Assembly: GCF_032854445.1 (NCBI RefSeq)
Contig: NC_088295.1
Coordinates: forward strand, 56,029,249-56,093,248
Direction of reading: 5' to 3'
Source: Liolophura sinensis
Taxonomy: Eukaryota; Mollusca; Polyplacophora; Chitonida; Chitonidae
DNA length: 64,000 bases
Shown here one piece after another: positions 34,283-44,600 of the stretch. Below the pieces are notes generated by a model, which saw nothing but the letters and a program-made list of their open reading frames with translations, ran no database searches and was not told the DNA's origin. The position numbers and the translations under genes are program-made. Every line of letters begins with the position of its first letter. Positions within the stretch are counted from its first letter, which is position 1.

Positions 34283-34378
34283 TTTTCAATCTTCTGATAC
34301 CGAACCCAAAGCGTTTGGTGATGAAGACTACGTTAGATTTAACTTCTTGAAGAGAGAAATGAAAGCTTTAGCGGTCTT

Positions 34379-34406
34379 GTCCGTACGTTCACTGACGCAG
34401 CAAGAC
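34379..34406 (-). promoter_or_regulatory. Iron-responsive element (IRE) of ferritin 2
   Basis: Minus-strand RNA: gucu, UGC/C internal loop, upper stem ugcgu/acgua, hexaloop CAGUGA (34389-34394), ggac. Same architecture as the vertebrate ferritin IRE. About 97 nt before the AUG and about 40 nt after the TATA box, so cap-proximal. Confidence 0.95.
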
Positions 34407-34446
34407 AAGAATCCGAATAGTTGAGTATCCACGGCGTGCTCGCCCG

Positions 34447-34455
34447 TTTTATATA
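34447..34455 (-). promoter_or_regulatory. TATA box of ferritin 2
   Basis: TATATAAAA on the minus strand within cctatataaaacggg. Transcription would start near 34425, leaving the IRE within the first 50 nt of the mRNA, where it represses best. Confidence 0.75.
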
Positions 34456-35110
34456 GGGTAGATCCGGGCAACCTGCCATGACGTCATGCCTAACCAACCA
34501 TTCCACAGCTTGCACTCACCAGTATCACGAGGGCAGAATAATAGCAAGTCACGGGGTGGGAATGGTCCACCGCAACGGGCTGGTTTACGTAACGGTCACA
34601 GACACACACTGTATTTATCAAACAAATAACCAGTTTTATGTTGCTCATGTACTTAACAGTTCCCAATCACTACACGATACTCACTACCAATACAGTCTAA
34701 TTTATTTGCTAACTGATGACACGGTTAGTGTTTCAAACCGCCTTGACATTTTAAGGAATTTAATTATCTTCTCCAGGAATGTACATGTATATACTCTTGA
34801 ACAAATTTAACATAATCACAAAATCATAATAACATTTTAAGTTGATTCCCGAAAGTTAAAAAAAAAATCATTTGTTCCATAATTAACTTTTTAAATTACC
34901 GGTATTTTAAAAATCATTTTCACATGTATGGATGGGGTTGTTTAAAAATCCGTAGATATAAATGTAGAGAGAGAGGCCTGACGGCGGAGAAATTAAGCCC
35001 ATTCAAAGTTAGTTTCATTAGTTTCATTCCGGTCAGAGATCATCGTGTAGTAATGGATTAGTCATCGTTGCGTTATTCGTTAAAGGCTATAGTTATCACA
35101 AGGAAGGAAC

Positions 35111-35113
<3 letters not shown>

Positions 35114-35180
<67 letters not shown>
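35114..35180 (+). repeat. (TA)n microsatellite
   Basis: About 33 uninterrupted AT steps. Confidence 0.98.
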
Positions 35181-35182
<2 letters not shown>

Positions 35183-35429
35183 GAAATATTAATTATTAAT
35201 TTTAGCACAAAATTTTTAAACTACCCAGATACGCTTATAAGTCTTAAGGACATCATGGGTACATACAGATTATGTAGCCTACAGGGTGCAACTCAGTTTG
35301 ATTAATTTTCTACATCCACTATGACATGGAAGTACACACACGGTACATTCACTATTGTTGTCACACGTACATAACACGTGAGCATGTGCATGTACACATA
35401 TATACAGTCAAGCGTATCCAGCTTCAAGG

Positions 35430-35571
35430 TGTATTTATTTGATTGGTGTATTATGCTGTATTCAAGACTATTTCACATATACTACGTACGGCGGCCAACG
35501 TTATGGTAGGAGGAAAGCGGGCAGAACCCGGAGGAAACCCACGGCCAACGGCAGGCTGTTGCCAGACCCAT
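35430..35571 (-). mobile_element. SINE family A, truncated
   Basis: tatttatttgattggtgtat to aggctgttgccagaccca; the tRNA-like head is missing, cut off close to a (TA)n tract. Confidence 0.85.
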
Positions 35572-35601
35572 CTACACGTACCCAGCTTCAAGATTCTCAC
35601 A

Positions 35602-35604
<3 letters not shown>

Positions 35605-35656
<52 letters not shown>
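35605..35656 (+). repeat. (TA)n microsatellite
   Basis: Pure TA tract. Confidence 0.98.
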
Positions 35657-35657
<1 letters not shown>

Positions 35658-35712
35658 GTATGAACATATGATAGCTGATAGGGGCCACAGTATACCTGCG
35701 TTCAAATCAAGG

Positions 35713-35850
35713 GCGATGAAGCGAAGAGGCGAATCTGCGATGCCAAGGGGCGAAATTGCGATGTGAAGGGGTGAAGTTACGATTCCTCAGAAACGTCATC
35801 CGAAGTTGCGAGGCGAAGAGGCGAAGTTGCATCGCGACTTCGCCCATTCG
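35713..35850 (+). repeat. GCGAAG-word cluster
   Basis: The words gcgaagaggcgaa, ggggcgaaattgcgatg and cgaagttgcgaggcgaagag recur with varied spacing, and a reversed gcgacttcgccc closes the block. It resembles a small degenerate tandem or inverted array; family unknown. Confidence 0.7.
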
Positions 35851-35893
35851 AATCACACTATGGAGGCATAGTGTGGCCCTTATTGGCCATCGT

Positions 35894-36044
<151 letters not shown>

Positions 36045-38002
36045 TAGTGACGTTTATGTTAAATGGTGCATGTAACGCTATACAGAGCTTGCATGCACGT
36101 GACCTTCTTTTGATATCCATACATGTGTTACGTATATATATACGCTATCACCTGACACAAAGTAAAAGCCCTATTATACACTCCTGCTAAATCTTCACGG
36201 CTTTTATTTATAATTGGGGAGGTTTGTCCGATATATAGCTGACGACTGCAGTAGTTTACATGAATGGTCTCCAGACACTCCATGAATTTTTCACAGCACC
36301 CATACAAATGACCGCTGTTGAATAAGCGATAAGTCCTTGAGTATCGGTGTTCAACACAATTTTAATCTGAATTATATAATTGCCGTTGCCTTTATAATAT
36401 GGGTATTTATTAGATATGGTGCACGCGAGCAAACACATGCATCCGGGGTTTTAAAATGACTCTTCCATCTATGCATGTCTTGATCCCAAATGTATCACAA
36501 TTATCTTTACAGACAAAAGTAATATTTCTCACCGTGTAATATAACGTTTGTTTGTATAGACGATTGTATGGGAAGTTAATCTTTAACTTGTATATATGTA
36601 TTTTCTTAAATTGCAGATGGTACATGGGAAGGTCTGCTAGCAACTGCATGGAGGTTGATCTTCGACCTACATGTATTTCTTAAAATTCAAGGAAGAAATA
36701 AGTAAGTCAATAAATGAAATAATCAACACACGAACTTTACTTTATTTTTGGCACTGTATATTTATACATTTAGTTTATCATAATAAAGACAACTTTGTGC
36801 ACTTTCTGTGGTTGTGGTTTCCATCAATACATCAATACATCATACACATGCAGAATCCTCTGAGCAAAAGAAGTATCAACTGATAATTGTGTCTTCTGGC
36901 CCGATTAGCCACCCTAAGGCGAAAACCAGAAGAAAAAAGCCCCAAGAAACAACGACAATGGTCCTTCCCAGAGTCACGTGTCCTACAGGCGTCTGGGAAC
37001 TGTTTCACAAGGCACGTTTTTGGCTAAAGTCCAAAAAGTTAGTCTTCATTACAAAACAAAATATTTGGAGCTGGTTGCTTAAACTTGACTGAAATTGTAC
37101 TATTATATAAACAGCACAGAATCGGCATCAAACACTTCGTCGGTTGAGGGCACATATATATTTCAGGGTTTAATCTGGACCGCTATATGTAACGAGCCCT
37201 TGTTTCTCCTTGGGACAAGGGGCCAGGGTCAAATGCCAGTTATTGGAACATACTAGTTATGCTCACATACGACACGTTAATCGATATGCTATAGGTGAAA
37301 CACTTAAAGTTACATTCAAGAGCCGGCCATACTTGGCACTAGTTTCTATTATTTCACGGTGATTTGTGCTTCTCAGTTTTAATTGGTTTTGAAATTATGG
37401 ATAAGCCGAACATGTGTATTTGCACCTGTATATATATGTTTACGGCAATAGTATCACGTATATGAATATTCATGTACATGTATATAATAATTTTAACGAA
37501 TGGCTGGCTAACCCATTTTTGGAGGCTTCCACAATAATGCTTAGCTGATATTTATAACTCCTTAGAAATGCTTTGCAAGTCGATGTACAAATATACATTA
37601 TGCACAGGTACAAAAGCTGTTACATCTTACATAACATTTGGCACAAAATCAACTCCTGTACATCAACGCTTGTCTGTAAGCATGCATGCATGTGTGACAT
37701 GCAGATTTGTAAATGTACAATGAATCGCCAAACAGATATATATTACAGCGTGGAATACAACGGTATGCATTTATCAAGTTGTGTTATTTCAACACCGTTA
37801 TATTAACATATACAAACAATGCAGACGTAAACTATGATACTAAAATAGGAATACATAAATGGTCGTTCAAGTTGTGTGAAATAAACAGCGGTTCATCAGC
37901 CTGTGCTTATAGAGTAAATTACGAAAATGCGTTAAACATTTGTCCGTTTTATTACACAGAGAATTTTAACAACCGCAAAGGGGAAATATCGTGATCATGA
38001 CA

Positions 38003-38005
<3 letters not shown>

Positions 38006-38074
<69 letters not shown>
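38006..38074 (+). repeat. (TA)n microsatellite
   Basis: TA tract directly joined to the tail of a truncated family A SINE. Confidence 0.98.
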
Positions 38075-38078
<4 letters not shown>

Positions 38079-38181
38079 TTATTTCATTTGTCTGTTAAGC
38101 CGTATTCAAGAATATTTCACTTATACGACGTCCACCCAGTAACGGTGGGAGGAAACCGGACAGAGCCCCTGAGGAAACATC
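38075..38181 (-). mobile_element. SINE family A, tail fragment
   Basis: tttatttatttcatttgtct, then gtattcaagaatatttcact, ending after accggacagagcccc. Confidence 0.85.
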
Positions 38182-38385
38182 AAGAATAAAAGCAAATGTG
38201 ATATTTCTGGGTGTATACCATTTGATCGATGTATAAATGAAACGTTTAAATTTGGTCTTTACTTAGATAGTAAATGTTTTGCTTTGCACCTGCATTATCA
38301 TTGCCTAGAAGAAGACTAACATTTTGTTTTCTATATAAATTTATCATCTACATGTATGTCAAGAATTCTAATTGGCCATTTAACA

Positions 38386-38650
38386 TCCCCTGTAGCACAG
38401 TTTGTAGAGCGTCCGCTTCGGGAGTCGGTAGATCCAAGGTCAATCCTGGGTCGGGTCATACCTAAAACCTTAACAGAGGAAGCTGTAGCTTCATTGCTTG
38501 GCGATCAGCATGAAGGGGATAGTACAAGGACTTGTCGACGCGTATCAGTATGATGGTTGGGGGCAATTTGCTTGCCTTGGGCAAGTCGTCTTAGTGAAGC
38601 TGCACTAGATAAAAGAAACATTAGCGACCCAACGTGGCAACGGCTTTCTT
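38386..38650 (+). mobile_element. SINE family B with intact tRNA-like head
   Basis: Head tagcacagtttgtagagcg (A box) and ggtcaatcctgggtcggg (B box region). The body matches 12709-13025 up to actagataaaagaaac, then diverges. Shows that family B is tRNA-derived. Confidence 0.88.
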
Positions 38651-39127
38651 CTGTTCCTATTCCCGTTAGGGTTATCCCCTTTTATCACAGTGTACCACTG
38701 TCCATATTTCCGAAGAACTGAAATCCAAAGTATCTATTGTTCCGAGATATATCTCATTTTACTGAAATATTCCAGTTCACTTTTAACCGGTGGAATTGGT
38801 GTTCCAGGGAGGCAGCACTAGAAGTTAAAATGTCACTGGCCTACATAAGGTCACAAGGAGATGCCGTCGCGAAATGACAGAGAAAAATAAAAAGTAAAAA
38901 TAATTTGGAAGCGATGGTGAAGACCGAGAAAACTAAGAAGCAATCTTGCAGATCAGTCACTGATAAATGTGGAATTTCCGACATGTTAATATTAATCAGT
39001 CTTAGTGTGCCTCTCGCAATCAGCCTTTATTAAGCCGCAAGTTATCTTTACATCCACGAAGCTTTCACTAATGTATATGCATGAGGGGAGAAAAAAAATC
39101 TATGAAATTTGAGGCAACATGCCACAG

Positions 39128-39160
39128 TGACGTACCACTGACGTCGTCCCAATGACGTGA
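39128..39160. promoter_or_regulatory. CRE-like motif cluster, distal
   Basis: tgacgtac (39128), tgacgtcg (39139) and tgacgtga (39153), half or near-full cAMP-response-element words. Confidence 0.45.
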
Positions 39161-39329
39161 TATGTAGGTCAACTTTTGTAGCAGGCGACGGATGCAAACT
39201 GTTTAAACTCGGTTTGTAGCCTCAGTTTATAGTGGGTGTTTAAATTAGGGATGGTAGATTCGTGGAATACGAATGAGTAGTTTTGTAGGTCTTGTTACAT
39301 GTCGCTGATCTTAATGTCTAAAGATAAGA

Positions 39330-39515
39330 TTAATTTGCCGAATTTAACACTGCTGGGGTTGTCACTGTCAGTATGACCTCGGCTGTGGATGTCAAAGACT
39401 CTTTATGAAGCTTTTCGCTCCTGTTTTCGCCACTGGTATGATGTACAGTAGAACTGGAAGTGCTGGCATTGTCACAGCAGTTATCCAGTTGGGATAAAAA
39501 TAAGGTCTTTTTCAT
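39330..39515 (-). CDS. Candidate small protein, 61 residues, with its own promoter
   Basis: Open frame from a real ATG at 39515 (A at -3) to TAA at 39330-39332. Starts MKKTLFLSQLDNCCDNAS, is Ser/Thr-rich (about a third) and ends TPAVLNSAN. No signal peptide, membrane segment or known motif; I do not recognise it. Support comes from the sequence just upstream: TATATAAA 71-78 bp before the ATG, then an E-box, a GC box and two inverted CCAAT boxes, all in promoter order on this strand. It could be the first exon of a larger spliced gene or a chance ORF. Confidence 0.35.
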   Translation of the reverse strand: MKKTLFLSQLDNCCDNASTSSSTVHHTSGENRSEKLHKESLTSTAEVILTVTTPAVLNSAN

Positions 39516-39585
39516 TCTTTAAAACCCTTGCTTAAATGCAGCCAAGATTGATATTGCCACGTAGGGTCCGACAAGTGCAGTCTGG

Positions 39586-39632
39586 TTTATATATTGCACG
39601 TGACCCGCCCTCGACCAATGGCGCGCCAATAA
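39586..39632 (-). promoter_or_regulatory. Core promoter: TATA, E-box, GC box, CCAAT boxes
   Basis: Minus strand, in order toward transcription: ATTGG (39626-39630), ATTGG (39615-39619), GGGCGGG (39604-39610), CACGTG (39597-39602), TATATAAA (39586-39593). This density is unusual in the AT-rich surroundings. Confidence 0.6.
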
Positions 39633-39831
39633 TTTTCTATCATAAAATAAGTACATGTATAAAAAAAAAAACATGTATTTTTTTTTCTTGTGCTTTTTTT
39701 CTGCTTTAAAAAGGGATAAATAAAAAATGTATTTTTGATCAGTGTACCAGGAAAGTTTCATTTGTCATCTTCGTAGACACGCATGGTGACATATGGGGGA
39801 TCAGACAATCTAGCACAGCGTCATCCCATTA

Positions 39832-39898
39832 TGACGTGACATTTGACGTTCATCAAACTTGCATACGACCTTCGACCCCACTTTAATTGATGACGTCA
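39832..39898. promoter_or_regulatory. CRE motif cluster, proximal, with a perfect TGACGTCA
   Basis: tgacgtga (39832), tgacgttc (39844) and the full palindromic CRE tgacgtca (39891-39898), about 25-160 bp before the presumed leader exon of the Ser-rich gene. Likely ATF/CREB-type binding; inferred. Confidence 0.5.
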
Positions 39899-39919
39899 CA
39901 ATCACATACCAAGAAAGCT

Positions 39920-39993
39920 GCACAGCCTTTCAGGTATTTCTGATGCTGAAGTCTTACAGATTTGACTGTTTGAACAGCGATTATATACAGAAG
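39920..39993 (+). other. Putative non-coding leader exon of the Ser-rich protein gene
   Basis: The coding exon at 41549 is preceded by a strong acceptor (tttttttctgcctacag, ending at 41523), which demands an upstream exon. The best donor is ttatatacagaag|gtaagta at 39994. The start position is a guess. Confidence 0.4.
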
Positions 39994-40727
39994 GTAAGTA
40001 AAATTTTACACAACACTTGGTAAAATAGCTATTGAAGTCTGGAATCATCTACCTATGTATATGTTTTGGTCTTTTTGTGTCATAATTAGGGATAAATTTA
40101 AGTTTTAAACTGTGACAATTGCTTGAACTAGTTGACTTCTATGTGATCGACATGACTCGGACTAATGAGTACATGGACATTTTATAGGATGCAATCAACG
40201 AGTCATATTGCGTTAACTTAAGGCGTTCATGCATGGTGACACGTATAAATCAGTATATATCTGGTATCCGTTGATCAATAGGAATCACAGAAGACGTAGG
40301 CCTAATGCTGGGTAGATTTTAAACACAAAATTACATGTGTGAATCAGTGGGAGTTAGATGATTCAATTAAGAATAAATAAAAGAGGCCTTTTTGTATCTC
40401 ATTCATTGATTTAACACAGTTTTAAATATATTTTACTTATACGACGGCAGTGAGGTTTATGGCATCGATAAGCAATGGTATTAGAAGATGCAGCATGACT
40501 ATCATTTATTACTTAAGTAAGGGAAACTTCAGTTCAAAAGATGTTGGATTTGTCGGATTTTACACACACAGGCCCTTACTGACATATAGATGTGAGACTA
40601 AATATGTCTTGCATTACTTTAGTCAGTTAATGATTGACCTTTACACGCATATTGGAATCAGTGTAATTTGCTTTAAATTAATAAATAAACGAGAATGGTG
40701 AACTCCTGATAAAACGTCTTAATGTGG

Positions 40728-40800
40728 GCGCCATTTTGAGTCCCAAAACATGGCCGCCATTTTGGGTCCGTATCAAATTTAGGTGCCGTTTTGCGTCTCA
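40728..40800 (+). promoter_or_regulatory. YY1-like motif cluster
   Basis: gcgccattttgag and gccgccattttgg, plus a variant tgccgttttgcg, spaced about 28-30 bp. The core gccgccatttt matches the known YY1 site. Lies in the presumed first intron of the Ser-rich gene; may also be a decayed tandem repeat. Confidence 0.4.
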
Positions 40801-41548
40801 GATTTTGACGGACGATTTAGATTATACCAGTTAGGCTGAATATGCAACATACATCGATGAGTAGCATTAAACTTCACATATTCAGTATCAAATTAATCGG
40901 CAAGAAAGCGTAAACTATCTATTATGTAGAGGCCCATTCACTTGAATCATATCTGTACTGTGTCACGGATAGCGCCACTTCATGCAGGATCCATGCAAGA
41001 CAATTGATCCACTGTGCACTTTCCTTGTTTTAACAACAAATTTATGGATCAAAAATAGCTAAAATTTATGAATCGAATATATATATATATTTCACCAAAT
41101 CTGGGGATTTCCATCACGGAAAAAATATTGTTTCACGCTGTGTTATAGAAATTTGTGCTGTAAACACACCTTCTTTAGCATGGCTGGGGACACTAACCTT
41201 AAGCTTACACTTAAGCTCATGTTGTTCAAGTAAATAAATAAATGTAAATGAATAAAGAAAAAACAATAAATAAAAATTAATAATAAATTAATGAAAATAA
41301 TAAAAACAGTTCATCATAAATACATTATCGCACAATTAGCAAAGTTTTAATTAAACTAAAAAAATAAAAATTGAATATTGAATAATGTTAAAAGTATAAC
41401 TGTATAAACTATTTTTTTTTTCTTTTTAAATCTTTTTCTTTTTAGGTGTTTTCTGCATCTTTATATATATCTTCATTTGTCAACGGTGTATATTTTTTTT
41501 TGCGTATTTTTTTCTGCCTACAGATATATACAGATCTAAAGTCTGATT

Positions 41549-41606
41549 ATGACATCTAAGGAGACCAAACTGCCAAGAGCAGTTGGTCAACCCCGAACTG
41601 GACAAG
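41549..41606 (+). CDS. Ser-rich protein exon: start codon
   Basis: ATG then TSKETKLPRAVGQPRTGQ, 19 codons plus one base, donor gtaagc. ATG chosen because it is the first after a strong acceptor and the frame runs straight into the next exon (GTSTYSPEES). Confidence 0.8.
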
Positions 41607-44600
41607 GTAAGCTTGGGCTTAATATCTATTTTGTATATTCGAATTTGGACTTTTAGCGACAATTATAGGGTGAAAGCTATTGGAAATTATAGTTTTGAAC
41701 CCACCCCTCCCTCTGAATCTGCATACTCTGTAGATTCCTAATGCTGATGAATGTTTGTGCAGCGTGGTGTAGAAGAACACGTGAATTTTATTTTTAAGAT
41801 TAAATAATGAAGTGAAAATTTCAAGCATATCTATCCAGTTTCCCCAATTCATAAACCTGAACAGGACGTCAATCTCCATGCAATCAAATATATAAATCAA
41901 TCAATCAGGGAATCTGTCACTATACAGTATTATAGTGTATTTGTGCTTGTGGCTCGTGTCTGTTCGTGTCTTTAATGGTATAATAACAGAGTTTTTCGTT
42001 AAATATGAAATGCAGTAATTCTTGTGACACAATTTATTATTCAAAAACAGAAGGGATTATCAACCATTATAATCGTGAGTTTTGATGATGTCGATCATCT
42101 TAAACGTCCTTTCATGTAGAGATCTAATAAATTAAGCTAAACCTCTAACTAATTAGTCTTTCGGTTAGAAATGTAGTTTAATAATTCCAAAGAGATCTCA
42201 TTGCAATAACAGTCTAAGAAAACGATCTAACAGCTGTCAGAAAAGATAATTACTTTTGAATGACCAATTATTATACATTCTCTCTAAAGCCAACTGTGTA
42301 AGCTACAAATTTGGACATGCACAATTACTTGTATAAGTGGTAAATTATGTAATAGTGTACCACTGGTATTATGTATTGTTAGTTATAACAATACATGTAA
42401 TAGTGTACCACTGGTACACAAACTACACAATATGTGTAGTACTGGTAAATACAGTTATGTAGATGTGCTTTTGTGCACAATGCTGTGTAAATAACTTCAG
42501 AAGACATACGACACAAAGAGTAAAACCAGAGCAGCAGTCACACGTAACCGGCGAAATACGTCCTTTTGTCACTTTGGCTCAGGGTTTTATCCTACCTGTA
42601 AATGATGTTGTTACCTGCAATTTATTAGAAGTCAGTGGTCTGTAATTGCTCATAATGAGGTGTTGTCATCACATTTAACTTACAATATGAATAACATTAA
42701 AACAAAGCAAAGGGATCAGGCCTCGGGGATGCTTTGTCCACCAGCAGAACCCTGGTTCATACAGGGATGCAATATAATAAAAGAATTTTAGTATCGAGAG
42801 TAAAACCAGAGCTGTGAGGACGTAGTGTGATTAGTTAACAATTGGTCAAACATACCACTTGTGCACAGGAGGATTTGAAGGGTAGTCTGTGACGTTATTT
42901 TGAAGAATTTTTCACCTATTTGACGAAAGTCAAGTTTGTATGTCAAGGCAGTAAATCACCGACCTTTTCCGGACACCGGACTCTATAAAAGAAGCAATCT
43001 CAGAAATTATGACTTTTTTACAATGGTATAACATTTGTTACTGTAGCCATTAAAAGAAGTTTGAAAATATTTCTAATGGTCTAAGCAGGAAAAATTTTGG
43101 GAACCCAGAGAGCTTTGGAAAAAAATTTTATTTCAAATTAAATAATACTGTGATGCAGAGAGCAGTTTCATGGTGAATGCACACCTTAAAATGCGAGTTT
43201 TGTTATTATACATCTATGTATGTTTTCAATTTTATTATGCCTCTGTAGATTGCTTTACGAACTGGTAGAGGCTTGTCGTAAAATCTTTGAACATGCATTT
43301 TATTAGCATTGTGAAATATTTTTCCTACCCTAGCAAAGCGGTGATGAAGTGGCATATTTGAGTATACATGTATTATGAACGTGTAAATTTCTTATCGGTG
43401 AAAAATCATTTACTCTGCCCATTAAAGTACTGTTTTCATAAAGAAAATTACTTGATTCTGTAAAAATGAATTGATTTGGTTACTTTTAAGGCGATTTTTT
43501 ATTTACGCTATGGCGGGTATTTCTTTGGGTAGATGAAACCGGAGTGCTTGGTATAAACCACCGACTAATTAGTCTAGAGACCTTTAGTTAAAAGTTACAA
43601 GTTGTAGTTTGTTACTTCTAACTTCAAACTACAATCAGTTTATACTTATTCTAGTTTGAAGTTACAAGTTGAACTTGTAACTTCTGACTAAAGCTCTCTG
43701 TTGTCACCAAGGCCCACAAGCAGTGAAAACGTCATGGTAATTATTTTAATACTTGTTAAAGAGATCTGCATGGATAATTTGAATAAAAGCCCAACTGAGG
43801 TAAACTGACAAAACGCAGGATTGCGTGTGACCATTTCACAATTATAACACTATCGCCGCTGCTCTGGTTAACACCTTGTGCTGTAGTCGTCTATATGGCG
43901 AATAAAAAATAATTTTGAGTGCAAGAATTTCTTGCATCTAACGGCACGAACATAATCTGAAAGTGGTAACATACGAATGTTACGAGACCCTAGGGCCGAT
44001 TTTCTGACTTAAGTCAAAATATGAAATACGATCTGAAAGCTTTTTTTTTTTGAGCTTTAGAAATTGAAATTTTACCCTCCCTCATCAATGTTGTCTTAAG
44101 ACAAATGTGTCCAAGTTTCAACTTCCTGTACCAAAAACTAAGCATTGTACAGAGTTTTTACAATTTGACTTAAGTCGGAAAGGGCTTTGTGGAATCGGTC
44201 CCAGTTGATTTATTATGAGCTTAAACATCTGAAAACCGTTGCAAAATTTTATTTTAGGAACATCTACCTATAGTCCAGAAGAGAGTGAAGTTCACTCCTC
44301 AAATGATGGAAATCCTCCATCTTATGATGATGTAAAATCACCATCTGACAAAACCATTGAGAATACTAAAGCAAACGACAGCAAGTCTCAAGTTGCTATC
44401 TCAGTGATGTCAACAACAACAGAAAAAGGCAAACGACATGATGCTGGCACAGGAGTCGATTCAGATGAAATCAAAGCTACTATGCTTGATGGCGAACATA
44501 ATACTCCTGCCAAGCCCACTGGTGCTGACAAAGAAAGAAAGAGGCCACCTTCAAAGATACCACGACCGTCCAACATTCCCAAAAGGCAGCCGGATGAGGG

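Larger units (their letters stand above)
40000..44257 (+). other. Introns of the Ser-rich gene, otherwise empty
   Basis: Apart from the short coding exon 41549-41606, the foldback elements and the YY1-like cluster, I see only AT-rich DNA; a weak SINE-like tag (ttacttatacgacggcagtg) lies near 40433. Confidence 0.6.

Noticed and set aside
34074-34289. Ferritin 2 ORF beginning at 34289 and giving an in-frame exon 1
   Set aside because: Its first codon is TTG, not ATG, and no ATG lies in that frame after the upstream stop, so it is not a normal start for an animal gene.
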